Source: Lacipirellulaceae bacterium (lineage in GTDB: Bacteria > Planctomycetota > Planctomycetia > Pirellulales > Lacipirellulaceae). From it: a stretch of DNA of 64,000 nt. Both the position numbers and the translations under genes were made by a program. Position 1 is the stretch's first letter. The number at the start of each line of letters is the position of its first letter. The notes beneath the pieces are model-generated. The model did not search any database. It was not told the origin of the DNA and saw nothing but the letters and a program-made list of their open reading frames with translations. The DNA is taken from assembly GCA_040218535.1 (NCBI GenBank), contig JAVJRG010000010.1, positions 420,632-484,631 of the forward strand. Reading direction: 5' to 3'. This document shows positions 1-9,157 of the stretch, in pieces.

Positions 1-536
1 ATCGCCTTAGCGACAATCTCACCAAACTTCAACGCCGTTCCGCTGGGTGCGTCTTCTTTGAAACGATGATGCCGCTCGATGATTTCCACATCCACGCCTG
101 ACGGCAAATCCTTGAGCGCACCTCCGGCAATCTCAGTCAACTTCATCACCAGATTCACAGCAGGGCTCATACTCGGAGCGAACACTACCGGGATCGCCTT
201 CGCGGCTTCATGGATGGCCGCAATCTGAGCATCGCTGAAGCCAGTCGTGGCGATTACGACCGGTTTCTTCTCGGCCAAACAATGTTCAATCATCGCCATT
301 GCCGCATCGGGAACTGAAAAGTCGATTACGATTGCAGCCGCGGTCGGACCAACAGGCTTTAGCGGAACTCCCAACCCGGCAATCCCGGCTAGCAGTCCGG
401 CATCCGCTTCAAGCTGAGGATGATCGACTGACTCGAACGCAGTGACGATCTCAAAACCGTTGTCAGCGGCGGCACAGGCAACCACGCGTTGCCCCATACG
501 TCCTGCTGCGCCATGAATAGCTAAATCGATTGACAT
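1..536 (-). CDS. dapB: 4-hydroxy-tetrahydrodipicolinate reductase, 3' end beyond window
   Basis: Catalyses the NAD(P)H-dependent reduction step of the diaminopimelate/lysine pathway in the cytoplasm. Translation of the minus strand from the ATG at 536 gives MSIDLAIHGAAGRMGQRVVA, the N-terminal Rossmann glycine motif of DapB. Further on ERHHRFKEDAPSGTA matches the family signature in which His-His and Lys take part in catalysis and Ser-Gly-Thr binds the substrate. About 178 residues are visible of a family usually near 250-270, so the C-terminus is missing at the left edge. The threonine synthase gene lies just upstream on the same strand, so two aspartate-family biosynthesis genes are neighbours and may share a transcript. 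Confidence 0.93.
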   Translation of the reverse strand, partial: MSIDLAIHGAAGRMGQRVVACAAADNGFEIVTAFESVDHPQLEADAGLLAGIAGLGVPLKPVGPTAAAIVIDFSVPDAAMAMIEHCLAEKKPVVIATTGFSDAQIAAIHEAAKAIPVVFAPSMSPAVNLVMKLTEIAGGALKDLPSGVDVEIIERHHRFKEDAPSGTALKFGEIVAKA

Positions 537-590
537 CCTAGAGATAGGTCCTTCAAAGAATAAAGAAGTAGCAGAGCAGATTATTGGGGC

Positions 591-2006
591 TCAGCTATTC
601 AACTGAATCGCCTGAACGATTTCATCCAAGTCGTTCTCAACCTTCACCGCACGATTCGCAAATTGGGCTCGGCTGACGCCGCGGCTACCCAGGACGCGTT
701 CAAACTCATCTTGGTCGGCGGTGTGATAGGCGACCGTCGCGGTGGGGTCCTTGAGTTGATGCCCCGTAAGCACGCACACCACGCGATCGCTGGGCGCGAT
801 GATTCCTTGCTCTCTCAGCAATTTCGCGCCAGCGACACTCGCCGCGCTAGCCGGTTCGCAACCCATGCCGTTGGCACCCACCTGGCTCTTGGCGTCGAGG
901 ATTTGCTGATCGGTCACCTCGCGGACGACACCTTCGCAACATTCCAGGGCACGCAGACACTTCATTAAGTTCACAGGGCGATTGATTTCGATGGCACTAG
1001 CAATCGTATCCGCTTTTCCTGCAGCCGCGTCGAGTTCGCCGTAGTATTTGTCAATGATCGACACGTCAGGTTTCCCCTTATTCCAACGCAGGCCTCGCTT
1101 CTCGTAGAGTTCGTGCAGGGTATTGGCACCGAGTGCGTTAATGACAGCAAGCCGCGGAATGCGATCGATCAGGCCCAACTGGTGAAGTTCGTGAAACGCT
1201 TTGCCGAACGAACTGCTGTTTCCCAAGTTGCCGCCAGGAACAACGATCCAGTCGGGCACTTCCCAGTTGAGGCTCTCCAGCACCCTCATCATGATGGTTT
1301 TCTGCCCTTCCAAGCGGAAGGGATTCACGCTGTTGACGAGGTAAATGCCAAGCTTCTCGCTGACTTGCCTCACACGATGCATCGCATCGTCGAAGTCGCC
1401 GGCGATCTGCACGGTCAGCGCTCCATAATCGAGAGCCTGAGAAAGCTTTCCGTAAGAAATCTTGCCCGACCCGATAAAGATCACCGCCTGCATCAATTTG
1501 CTCGAACAGCAATACAGTGCTAAAGAAGCGCTTGTATTGCCCGTTGACGCACAGGCGGCTTTCTTCGCTCCGATCGTGTGGGCGTGGGTGAAGGCGGCTG
1601 TCATGCCATTGTCCTTGAAGCTGCCCGAAGGATTCATCCCCTCGTACTCCAAGTAGAGCCGACCTTGGTCCATGCCGATGTACTTGCCAACGCCATCGGT
1701 CGCGATCAGCGGAGTTTGCCCTTCGCCAATCGTGACAATCTGCTGAGGCTTGGCAAATGGCAGCAACTCGTGAAAACGCCAAACTCCGCTTTTGCACAGA
1801 GGCTCATTGCGACGCGCCCACTTCTTCTCAAACCACTTGAGCGAGTCGGGTACTGGCAACTGGTCCCACTCGTAAGTCACGTCCAGAAGGTTGCCGCAAG
1901 CATCACAGGACGTGCGTACCTCACCTACCTCATAGGTTGCAGCACACCCAGGCGAAATGCACTGCTGGTATGCGTGAGTGGTATCAATATCGACAGAACT
2001 TGCCAC
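591..2006 (-). CDS. thrC: Threonine synthase with N-terminal zinc-ribbon
   Basis: PLP enzyme converting O-phosphohomoserine to threonine. The N-terminus carries a CISPGC...CDAC four-cysteine zinc-ribbon typical of the longer threonine synthases. It is followed by the PLP-lysine motif [10 protein letters not shown] and the glycine-rich phosphate loop VPGGNLGN. I place the start at the GTG at 2006 because an AGGAG lies 11 bases upstream and it gives the usual short lead into the zinc-ribbon (471 aa). An in-frame GTG at 2054 would add 16 residues but lacks a ribosome site. It lies 54 bp upstream of dapB on the same strand, consistent with co-transcription of aspartate-family genes. Confidence 0.93.
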   Translation of the reverse strand: MASSVDIDTTHAYQQCISPGCAATYEVGEVRTSCDACGNLLDVTYEWDQLPVPDSLKWFEKKWARRNEPLCKSGVWRFHELLPFAKPQQIVTIGEGQTPLIATDGVGKYIGMDQGRLYLEYEGMNPSGSFKDNGMTAAFTHAHTIGAKKAACASTGNTSASLALYCCSSKLMQAVIFIGSGKISYGKLSQALDYGALTVQIAGDFDDAMHRVRQVSEKLGIYLVNSVNPFRLEGQKTIMMRVLESLNWEVPDWIVVPGGNLGNSSSFGKAFHELHQLGLIDRIPRLAVINALGANTLHELYEKRGLRWNKGKPDVSIIDKYYGELDAAAGKADTIASAIEINRPVNLMKCLRALECCEGVVREVTDQQILDAKSQVGANGMGCEPASAASVAGAKLLREQGIIAPSDRVVCVLTGHQLKDPTATVAYHTADQDEFERVLGSRGVSRAQFANRAVKVENDLDEIVQAIQLNS

Positions 2007-2054
2007 CAGAATCGCAGCTCCTGAAAACCATCGCTTCCGCTGGCACGCTTGCAC

Positions 2055-2550
2055 GGCATGTAAAGCGGAATCTTCTGGGTTCTAAACTATGACGAATAAA
2101 CAACTTGTATGAAATTCTACTTCGCGATCCCACTTGCCGCAACGCGAAGGCAGTCGCTTGGTTTTCCACAAAGGGACAGCTACCGAATGCGGAAATGCGA
2201 CCGATCTCCCCGGAGAGATTTCTACTCCATCTCTTCTCGATAGCCTTACGGCTCTCTGCGAACCTTACTCTGAGTTAGACCTCAGCAATCTACTCAGGGT
2301 TCTCCTCGCCTTCGATGCAAGGAGAAACTCACGAGATGGCGACCAATATGCGGCGCAAGCCTCTGCTAACAAACGCCTTAGGAAGCAAACCCTGCGATCC
2401 AGATGGTTTGACGATTCACACGAAACCGCTTAGAATAAGGGGCTCGATTGAGCTCAATTCCAACAATCACTATCACCTGATTCTGACGATTCATCTCAGC
2501 GATCGGATATTTCCATTGCCACGAGGAACCGAGGGGGAACGAAGAGCGAC
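2055..2550. other. Intergenic region between thrC and dksA-like gene
   Basis: About 500 bases between divergent genes. The frames open here (for example 2134-2433) lack ribosome sites and family resemblance. The region must hold promoters for both neighbours, but I see no convincing -35/-10 pair. A short imperfect palindrome around 2208-2223 is the only local structure noticed. Confidence 0.4.
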
Positions 2551-2937
2551 ATGAAAAAAGCTGATATGAAAGTCTACCGTGAAAGACTCATGGACCTTCG
2601 TGCGCGATTGCGTGGCGATGTGAATTCCATGGCTGACTCGGCGCTTCGTAAATCAGGCACCAACGGCGACCAAGCCGCGAGCATGCCCATTCACATGGCC
2701 GAACTCGGCAGTGAGAACTACGAGCAAGAATTCACCCTCAGCCTGCTCGCCACCGAAGGCGATCGGCTAGAAATGGTCGAGTCGGCACTCGATCGGATCG
2801 AAGCAGGCACCTACGGCCAATGTGTTCACTGCTCGAAGGTCGTCCCGAAAATGAGGCTCAACGCAATTCCCTACACGCCGCTTTGCATCAAATGTGCCGA
2901 ATTGCGTAGCGAGGGAAAGCTAGAACTGGAAGACTAG
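2551..2937 (+). CDS. DksA/TraR-family zinc-finger regulator
   Basis: Small (128 aa) DksA/TraR-type protein. An N-terminal helical coiled-coil (residues about 1-75) is followed by a C4 zinc finger with CVHC and CIKC pairs near residues 92-116, introduced by the typical RIEAGTYGQC. DksA proteins bind the RNA polymerase secondary channel and tune initiation, often with ppGpp. The coiled-coil tip here lacks a recognisable Asp-Asp pair, so activity like E. coli DksA is not assured. ATG start, with a purine-rich stretch upstream. lspA follows 64 bp downstream in the same direction, probably one operon. Confidence 0.85.
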   Translation: MKKADMKVYRERLMDLRARLRGDVNSMADSALRKSGTNGDQAASMPIHMAELGSENYEQEFTLSLLATEGDRLEMVESALDRIEAGTYGQCVHCSKVVPKMRLNAIPYTPLCIKCAELRSEGKLELED

Positions 2938-3001
2938 AAGTTCCGCAGTTGAAACGGACTGACCTTTTCAGTTCGCGATCATCAGCGTAAGAATGGGCTA
3001 G

Positions 3002-3595
3002 ATGACAAACTCAACTGCCCAATCAGTGGACTACCCAAGTTCACGTTATGCTCTTTTTTTTGTCCCGGCCGTTCTGGGCTTGGCGGCTGATCTGTGGACG
3101 AAGTCATGGACGTTCGCACAGCCCGAGCTGTTTCAGGGTGCTCAGCACTGGTGGCTTTGGGAGGAGCACGCGGGAATCCAACTCAGCTTGAATGAAGGCG
3201 CACTCTTTGGGATGGGGCAGGGGAAGGTGTGGTTCTTTACGGCTTGCTCGGTACTTGCAGGCATCGCCATTCCCGTCTGGCTGTTCAGGTTTGGAGCGGC
3301 TACGGATGCAAAGCTCACCTTTGCACTGGGGGCAATTATGGGCGGGGTTTTCGGCAATCTTTACGATCGCCTGGGACTTCACGACCTCCAGTGGGAAAGA
3401 TTTCGGCACGACCGTGAAGGGGCCGTCTATGCCGTCCGTGATTGGATCCTGCTCCAGTGGAACGATCAGTGGGTGTGGCCGAACTTCAACATCGCCGATG
3501 TGTTGCTCGTCTGCGGAGCGGCCTCTCTCTTCTTGATTTCTGTTTTCAGCGCGGCGCCCGAAACTGAAGCCGCTTCCGAAAAGCCAGAAACCTGA
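3002..3595 (+). CDS. lspA: Lipoprotein signal peptidase (signal peptidase II)
   Basis: Membrane aspartyl protease that removes signal peptides from prolipoproteins after lipidation. Family marks are visible: an early D-x-x-T-K in the first membrane helix (ADLWTKSW), the N-E-G-A-x-F-G-M-G box, GGVFGNLYDRL holding the first catalytic Asp, and NFNIADVLL holding the second. Four hydrophobic segments are present. At 197 aa it is somewhat longer than the typical 160-170 because of an insertion around residues 125-150 and a short hydrophilic tail. It follows the DksA-like gene closely. Its substrates may include the lipoprotein encoded near 55.4 kb. Confidence 0.93.
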   Translation: MTNSTAQSVDYPSSRYALFFVPAVLGLAADLWTKSWTFAQPELFQGAQHWWLWEEHAGIQLSLNEGALFGMGQGKVWFFTACSVLAGIAIPVWLFRFGAATDAKLTFALGAIMGGVFGNLYDRLGLHDLQWERFRHDREGAVYAVRDWILLQWNDQWVWPNFNIADVLLVCGAASLFLISVFSAAPETEAASEKPET

Positions 3596-3665
3596 GCGGC
3601 TTTCCGCAAAATAGCTGCGGGATGTCGAATCGCTGTGTTTTGGAAAGCTATTTGGCGGTTACTAT

Positions 3666-3679
3666 CCCCTCGTGAGGGG
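3666..3679. repeat. Perfect 14-bp palindrome upstream of the Rrf2 gene
   Basis: CCCCTCGTGAGGGG reads identically on both strands and lies about 230 bp before the Rrf2-family start. It could be an operator or part of a terminator for lspA, but there is no following T-run. A related half-site (CCTCCTCACGAAAG) occurs 20 bp downstream. Confidence 0.4.
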
Positions 3680-3910
3680 TGTAATTCTTGGTGCCTCCTC
3701 ACGAAAGATGCTCTGACTTCCAAACAAGGACATCGTCCCGAAGCTTCCCCGGGCTAATTGTGAGAGCGCTTGCAGTCATTTAATCTGACGACGTGGTGCG
3801 ACTGCAATGCCTGCGAAGCGGCTCGCGAGGACGTTGCCAATAAGCAAAAGAAACTAGGCGGATGTGATGGAACTACATGAATCTTGATTGCAACCTATGA
3901 GGACGCCACG

Positions 3911-4309
3911 ATGAAATTATCTCAATCCGTTCGCTACGCGATTCTTGCCCTCTGCCAACTTGAAGATCCCGAAGGATCACGACCCGTTTCCTGCCGGCAG
4001 CTCGCCAAGCTCGGCGATATGCCAGAGCGGTTTCTCCTCCAGGTGTTGAGGCAGCTCGTCAATCATGGCGTTCTGAGTTCGACGCGAGGCGTTGAAGGTG
4101 GGTATCGCTTGGCTCGTAACAAGGACGACATCACCCTGCTCGAAATTGTCGAAGCCGCCGACGGACCCTTGCACGCAAATCAAAACGGGAGCATTGAGGC
4201 ACTCAACACAGCCTCTCAGGAAACTCTGAAAGCCGTGTTTGGCGAAGTCGTTGATAATCAGAAACAGGCGCTCGCGAAGGTAACGCTCGGACACCTGCAG
4301 CCTGGGTAA
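3911..4309 (+). CDS. Rrf2-family transcriptional regulator
   Basis: Winged-helix DNA-binding protein of the Rrf2 family (132 aa). It begins MKLSQSVRYAILAL, has the recognition-helix region MPERFLLQVLRQL, and the wing STRGVEGGYRLAR, which is the classic Rrf2 G-G-Y. The three cysteines that bind an Fe-S cluster in IscR and NsrR are absent from the C-terminal part, so it is unlikely to sense through a cluster in the usual way. The ATG at 3911 is preferred over an upstream in-frame codon because TGAGGA sits about seven bases before it. It stands alone, convergent with the stator operon. Confidence 0.88.
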   Translation: MKLSQSVRYAILALCQLEDPEGSRPVSCRQLAKLGDMPERFLLQVLRQLVNHGVLSSTRGVEGGYRLARNKDDITLLEIVEAADGPLHANQNGSIEALNTASQETLKAVFGEVVDNQKQALAKVTLGHLQPG

Positions 4310-4390
4310 GTGTACATAATCGACGAACAAGAAATACGCATGAAACCCTAGCCTAGCAACACGCAAGTCTTGGAATAAGGAGGAAATAAG

Positions 4391-5512
4391 CTACTGCGCA
4401 GAAATACTGTTTCCATCTGAACTGAATTCGATTCTTTGGTGTTCTTCTAGTGGGAAGATGGCTAGAGGAATCCCTTCTTTCCACAGAGCTTCTTTAAGTA
4501 GCCGAACATCGTTGTAGGCATCGGGATAGATAAAAGCGAGTACGGACTCGTGATTAGAACTCCGATTTCGCAATCGTTTCTTAAACTTGGAGTTAGGTAG
4601 CAGTGCTTGTTCAATTGGCTGTCCAACTTCCTCGTTGACGGGAAGGATAGCACCAACCATTTGGACCTTCACGTTGTTCCCAGCTAGTACAGGAGACACG
4701 GTAATCGGTACTTCTACTTTTCGTTCTAGATAAAGTCTAAAGCGAAAACCGTCAATCGGCCCAACAGTATCGACAGCGTGCCCTCTTTGCATTACTCCTT
4801 GCGTGAGGTACGGCTTTCTCAGTCGTTGCATCTCTTGCTTCAATTCATCATATGGAATCACCCCCAGCTTACCATGACGCAACCGCACTATGATCGCTTC
4901 TTTCACTTCGCGTGCTAGAGGCGTCGGCATGCAAACAATCTCTTCAGACTCTTCGGTCTGACCGACTAATGAATACTGCTGTTCAGTTAGTTTTTTTAGC
5001 TCAATCTTGGCCTTGAGAAGCTCCCGCTGAACGTCGAACTCCTCCTGGGATTTCTCGTCAAGTCGTGCGCGACGGGCTGCCAGGTCTTGCTCGTGTAAGG
5101 ACTGCATCTCCACGAGCTTCTGTCTTTCAGCCTCCAAGAGCTTTCGTTCCCGAGCGACTGCGATGGTTCGCCGCGCTTGTTCGGCATTCTTGCGGCTTGC
5201 GAAAGCGATCTCTCGGCGTATTTGAGCCAGTTCTTCAGCTTCGCTCTGCGTCTCGTCCGGTTCGGGTTCTGCCTTCGGCTGGATTTCTTGCGGCGGGGGC
5301 GTAGGTTCGTAGGTAACCTCATGGAGTTGTGTCTGTTCTTCGGGCGTCTCTTCCTCGGGCGAAGCCATCAACGAACCTTGCGAAGCCCGCACACCGACGA
5401 CCATCACCAGAATGATGAGGATTCCGACAATGTTCGCCACAATGTCCAGGAACGAATCTTCACCTGGCATGCCGTCATCAGATTCGTGGTTGGCACGACT
5501 AGCGCGTGACAT
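4391..5512 (-). CDS. ExbD/MotB-like partner with membrane Asp, last gene of stator operon
   Basis: Unnamed protein of 373 aa. A cytoplasmic N-terminus is followed by one membrane helix, FLDIVANIVGILIILVMVVG (residues 21-40). Asp23 falls where ExbD, TolR and MotB carry their proton-accepting aspartate. Residues about 90-175 are strongly charged and predicted coiled-coil, followed by a globular region of unknown fold ending near DPYNDVR-like text. No OmpA-type peptidoglycan-binding motif is visible. It overlaps the preceding gene by 14 bp and is the last of three overlapping genes. I infer that it is one half of a heterodimeric periplasmic unit seated in the ring made by the 7505-9157 product. 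Confidence 0.75.
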   Translation of the reverse strand: MSRASRANHESDDGMPGEDSFLDIVANIVGILIILVMVVGVRASQGSLMASPEEETPEEQTQLHEVTYEPTPPPQEIQPKAEPEPDETQSEAEELAQIRREIAFASRKNAEQARRTIAVARERKLLEAERQKLVEMQSLHEQDLAARRARLDEKSQEEFDVQRELLKAKIELKKLTEQQYSLVGQTEESEEIVCMPTPLAREVKEAIIVRLRHGKLGVIPYDELKQEMQRLRKPYLTQGVMQRGHAVDTVGPIDGFRFRLYLERKVEVPITVSPVLAGNNVKVQMVGAILPVNEEVGQPIEQALLPNSKFKKRLRNRSSNHESVLAFIYPDAYNDVRLLKEALWKEGIPLAIFPLEEHQRIEFSSDGNSISAQ

Positions 5513-7508
5513 TCGATTGACCTCCCGGAGAGCGCACGGCTGTCAGTGGCATCTCGACATCCACACCGCTCCCTTCAAGCAGCTTCGCCAGCTTCATCGC
5601 CTCACGGTCCGCACCAGGAGCAACCTTCACACGCAATACGGGCTTCCAGTGCATGCTGCGGCCAGCAAAGCCCCAATCTTGCGTGCGTTGCCGAATGCTG
5701 CCCGCGAAGTCATTTATGAGCTTGTTCGTCGGTTGATCGAAGCTGATAAACTTGGTTGATCCAAAGCTCTGCTTGTCGGGAGAGGGTAGGATATCGAGTC
5801 CGTCCTTGCGAACGTAGACCGAGATGGGACGGCGCATTGGCACGGACTGATTACGCGATTTCTGCAACGCCCAATCGGAGCCGCGCCCCGCGGCAGCACT
5901 TTGAACTTCGGTCGTACTAGAAAAGGTTGCGCTCACGCTCTGTGATTGCGAATTCGTGTTACCCGCTTGAATGGCACCACTTGAGGTTGCTGAGGCCTGC
6001 GACGAGGCACTCCCCGAACTCGAGGATCCCGAACCGGCAGACCCACTCGATGCACCACCCGCTGTCGAATCTTCGGCTTGCGCGCCGCCAGGTACACCTT
6101 TTCCTACGGAGCCACTCGAATCGCCGCCGCTAGAATTCGCTGCACTCGAATCGCTGCCCGCCGTGCCTTGCCCCAGAGCATCGCCTTCCGAGCCCGATTG
6201 GTTCCATGTCGAAGTCGCAGCACCGTTTCCGCCTGCCGCGGAGTCAGGACCTCCATCCCCGGCGCCTGCGGAGAATTCGCCGCTCGCGCCCTGGCGAGAC
6301 TCACCCAGTTGGCCTAAACCTTCGCTTGAATTACTGCTAGTCCCTAGTGAGCCGCTACCGTACCGGTCGCCACCGCCAGCAGTGGCACTATAGCGGTCCG
6401 AACCGCCGCCAGAAAAATCGCTGCCGGATCCCGCACCGTATCCGCCACCGTAGCCATTGCCTCTTCCGCCATATCCCATTCGGGCACCAATTTTTGCGTG
6501 CGTCATGTAGCGCCGTGGGGCAGCCTGAGCTAGTCGCTCCTGCTGCAATCTGGCGAACTGGACCGCATGATCTTGCTGGCTCGCCAAGATCGGATTAGCT
6601 GTAGGAAACACGACTCGTTTCTCTTCACTCAAGAATTCATAACCGTACGAGACATCTGCAACCTTCAGCGCTGCCAAAACCTTGACATAGAATTCACGCC
6701 CCGAGGGACGAACAATAATCAACGGATAAGGCTCCAGCGGTTCATCACCGGTTTGCACCGCCTGCTTCTCGTAGTGATTTTCCGTAGCACGAATCGCAGC
6801 GGCCAAGGCATTGCCCGAACGGATCGGACGAACGAAGTCCTTCTCGGTAAGCCGCGTTCCACCCGGCTGAATGACGACAGCATTCTCGGTACACTCAATA
6901 AATACAGGTGGCCGAAAAGTGCCGTTCGGTCCGCGATAAGGAACGATCGCGTAACTCTTCGGCCTTGTTGCCTCCTGCTGCATTTCTTCGACTTGCTCTT
7001 TGGTATCCTCAACCAGTTCCTGCAGCCGCAAGAGTTCTCGCTTCGCCTGCTCGTTGTCGACCTCTTGGTCTTCTTCGGTGGCTTCCAATTGCAGATTGTT
7101 GAGATAGAGTTCAGAAACCGCATGCTCGAGTCTGCGGGCATGCTCTTCGAGATGAGCCAGTTTCTCTCTTTCTTCGGACAAGCGTTTCTCGATCGCTTTT
7201 TGATCGCGAAGTTGCTGCTCCCGCCGCGCCCGCAACTGCTCCAATTCGCTCCTTGCGGGCGGCCCCACGGGCTTTTCATCCCTGGGCTGTACCTGCTGGG
7301 GCTGAGTCGTAGTCCTCTCAACCGGTTTGGCTTTGACCGCCACTTGTGGTTTAGCCGCAGGCTGCTCATCGGCCACCACCACCACCCGCGAGGCCTGCTC
7401 CGCCAGCACCACCAGCAGCACTAACAGCGCCCCCATCGTGCAAAGCAACACCGCCAAGAAAGGAAACAGACTGACGGCTTTCGAATTATCCCGGACCGCG
7501 CGGCTCAT
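5499..7508 (-). CDS. Second ExbD-like partner, no membrane Asp, Gly/Ser-rich linker
   Basis: Unnamed 669-aa protein. The single membrane helix (about residues 15-36, FPFLAVLLCTMGALLVLLVVL) aligns without gaps to that of the downstream gene product, but the proton-carrying Asp is replaced by Ala19. Both proteins begin MSRA. A Pro/Lys-rich stretch leads into a coiled-coil (about 87-185), then a globular domain (about 190-320). About 200 residues of Gly/Ser-dominated, probably disordered sequence follow (roughly 345-545), then a C-terminal globular domain (about 550-669). It shares a 4-bp ATGA overlap with the channel gene upstream and a 14-bp overlap with the gene downstream. It resembles no named family I can place with certainty. 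Confidence 0.72.
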   Translation of the reverse strand: MSRAVRDNSKAVSLFPFLAVLLCTMGALLVLLVVLAEQASRVVVVADEQPAAKPQVAVKAKPVERTTTQPQQVQPRDEKPVGPPARSELEQLRARREQQLRDQKAIEKRLSEEREKLAHLEEHARRLEHAVSELYLNNLQLEATEEDQEVDNEQAKRELLRLQELVEDTKEQVEEMQQEATRPKSYAIVPYRGPNGTFRPPVFIECTENAVVIQPGGTRLTEKDFVRPIRSGNALAAAIRATENHYEKQAVQTGDEPLEPYPLIIVRPSGREFYVKVLAALKVADVSYGYEFLSEEKRVVFPTANPILASQQDHAVQFARLQQERLAQAAPRRYMTHAKIGARMGYGGRGNGYGGGYGAGSGSDFSGGGSDRYSATAGGGDRYGSGSLGTSSNSSEGLGQLGESRQGASGEFSAGAGDGGPDSAAGGNGAATSTWNQSGSEGDALGQGTAGSDSSAANSSGGDSSGSVGKGVPGGAQAEDSTAGGASSGSAGSGSSSSGSASSQASATSSGAIQAGNTNSQSQSVSATFSSTTEVQSAAAGRGSDWALQKSRNQSVPMRRPISVYVRKDGLDILPSPDKQSFGSTKFISFDQPTNKLINDFAGSIRQRTQDWGFAGRSMHWKPVLRVKVAPGADREAMKLAKLLEGSGVDVEMPLTAVRSPGGQSNVTR

Positions 7509-9157
7509 GCAGCGTAGCTCTGAGGCTCCTCACCGTCGGAGGGCTCGCCGAGATCGCTCAACGTGATCTCGGGAGCGCTGGTCACCGGTTGGCCTAACCG
7601 TGTGTTCAGTAACTGCAGTGTCGCCGAAAGGCTCGCCACGGTCTGCTCGAAGTGATGAGCCCCGGCCAGAGAGGAGAGATTGCTGTTGAGTGCCTCTTCC
7701 AACTTGCGAACCTGCCCGGTCGCTTCGACCACTTGCAGCAGCACTTCGCCCTGCTTGATCAACTGCTGCTGCTGAGAAACGGTCGTTCCGGCAGCCTCAA
7801 CCAGTGCCGCTTGCATGTCCTTGAGGACTTGCTCGCTGCGGGCAATGAGCGTCTCTTGCCGTTCTGCCGCCACTAGCACGGCTTCGCCGAGTGCTCCTTC
7901 CACATCAGAAAGATGTTGGCGGTTTTCGTCGGCCAGTTTCGTTTCCGAAGCGACCAGCGTCTCCGTGTGTTGTTCATAGGCTTCAGCGAGAGCGGAAACA
8001 TATTGGACAGCCCCTTGCTCAAGCACTTCCGTAAGTTTCATCGTGCCTGAGTTCAGCACGTCGGCATGCTGGTGAATCCCTTCGTTCATCACGGTGGAAT
8101 GTTGCTCAAGCCCCTCGTTCAGGATTTCCGCATGACGAATGAGCGTCTGCTCAAGTTGCTCAGCGAAGCGGCCAACCCCCTCATTCAGGCCGACAGCGTG
8201 GGTTTTCAACCCGCGTGATAGTCCGTTCGCTAAAGTCGAGCTAATTGTCTCTGCCGTCGAGTCCGCGAGACTGGCCCACTTTTCGTTAGTAGCTTTCAAC
8301 GAGTCGCTCAGCAAGTCGGTTTGCTGACGGCAAGAGTTCTCAACGGTCGCCAGCAACTGTTCGGAGGCACGCTGCACGGACGCCATGTGAGGATCGTGCG
8401 CTGCACCATACTGGCGGAAACGTCCAACGAGTTGTTCGTCAGCTTTCTGATCGACCGTGGTCAGGAGCGCCACCTCGACGCGCTCGACAATAAACTTTGC
8501 GAACAGCAGAATCATCGACAACGTCAACGCTAACGCGGTGGTATCAAACGCCACGCTCAAACCGGCAATGACCACCGGCAGCGACTGCTCCATTTCACTC
8601 CCGGAGAGTTTGGCAATCGCTAAGGTAATGCCAATGACGGTCCCCAAGAATCCAAGGATCGGGATCGTCGAAGCGATGATCCTGACTGACGCATAGCTGT
8701 GATGCATACGCCCCAAGTCGGAATCTTGCAGGTGCCGTAGATGATCTTCCAAGGCGTCCGCCGATTTGCGTTTGTCAACGTATTGCAGAGCATTCGTAAG
8801 GCGTCTCGCTAGGTATGTGTCACAAAGACTAGGATTCCGTTGCTTAAGCTGACTCAAGATAGAGGCGGCCTCTTCCACTCGTTCACCACCGTCAGGCACA
8901 AGCAGTGGCAAGTTCAGCTTTTCAAGAGAACCAAATTGCAGCAACAAACCTAACAGTTTGATCAACAAAGCCGCGGTACCCACGCAGAACAGCGCCACCG
9001 TGACATTCTCAATCCAGTGGTTATTGAGATACCGCTGAATGAAGCTCCCCTCGGCCGCTGGACGCACAACGATCGCATAGATGGCTAGATAAGCTAGCCC
9101 ACCCCAGACAACCGCCTGCTTGAGCAACCATTCGGAAATGTTCGAAATACGCGACAC
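7505..9157 (-). CDS. MotA/TolQ/ExbB-type proton channel with hendecad coiled-coil tail
   Basis: Inner-membrane channel subunit of 550 aa, much longer than ExbB or TolQ (about 230-270). Membrane segments lie near residues 9-31, 50-75, 154-182 and 192-224. The third holds the family signature P-I-L-G-F-L-G-T-V-I-G-I-T and the fourth the polar T-T-A-L-A motif. After the last helix comes a cytoplasmic tail of about 320 residues, in which residues about 320-450 form repeats of exactly eleven residues. I choose the GTG at 9157 because AAAGGA lies nine bases upstream; an in-frame GTG at 9208 has no ribosome site. It is the first gene of an operon whose other products look like two non-identical ExbD-type partners. 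Confidence 0.82.
   Translation of the reverse strand: MSRISNISEWLLKQAVVWGGLAYLAIYAIVVRPAAEGSFIQRYLNNHWIENVTVALFCVGTAALLIKLLGLLLQFGSLEKLNLPLLVPDGGERVEEAASILSQLKQRNPSLCDTYLARRLTNALQYVDKRKSADALEDHLRHLQDSDLGRMHHSYASVRIIASTIPILGFLGTVIGITLAIAKLSGSEMEQSLPVVIAGLSVAFDTTALALTLSMILLFAKFIVERVEVALLTTVDQKADEQLVGRFRQYGAAHDPHMASVQRASEQLLATVENSCRQQTDLLSDSLKATNEKWASLADSTAETISSTLANGLSRGLKTHAVGLNEGVGRFAEQLEQTLIRHAEILNEGLEQHSTVMNEGIHQHADVLNSGTMKLTEVLEQGAVQYVSALAEAYEQHTETLVASETKLADENRQHLSDVEGALGEAVLVAAERQETLIARSEQVLKDMQAALVEAAGTTVSQQQQLIKQGEVLLQVVEATGQVRKLEEALNSNLSSLAGAHHFEQTVASLSATLQLLNTRLGQPVTSAPEITLSDLGEPSDGEEPQSYAA
7871..8200 (-). repeat. Hendecad (11-residue) protein repeat in channel tail
   Basis: Ten consecutive 11-residue units can be laid out without gaps, for example HAVGLNEGVGR, FAEQLEQTLIR, HAEILNEGLEQ, HSTVMNEGIHQ, HADVLNSGTMK, LTEVLEQGAVQ and YVSALAEAYEQ. 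Hydrophobic residues recur at the same places. Hendecad spacing is typical of straight or right-handed coiled-coils. Confidence 0.85.

Noticed and set aside
2315..2554. 79-codon plus frame running into the DksA-like gene
   Set aside because: No family resemblance or ribosome site; likely chance frame in the leader.
6567..7424. Plus-strand frame of 285 codons
   Set aside because: Antisense to the coiled-coil part of the 669-aa stator partner; Arg/Leu-heavy composition and no ribosome site.
4391..9157. A Zorya anti-phage system
   Set aside because: The channel with coiled-coil tail resembles ZorA, but no OmpA-like ZorB domain and no ZorC, ZorD or ZorE-type helicase or nuclease gene is adjacent; the neighbours are housekeeping genes.
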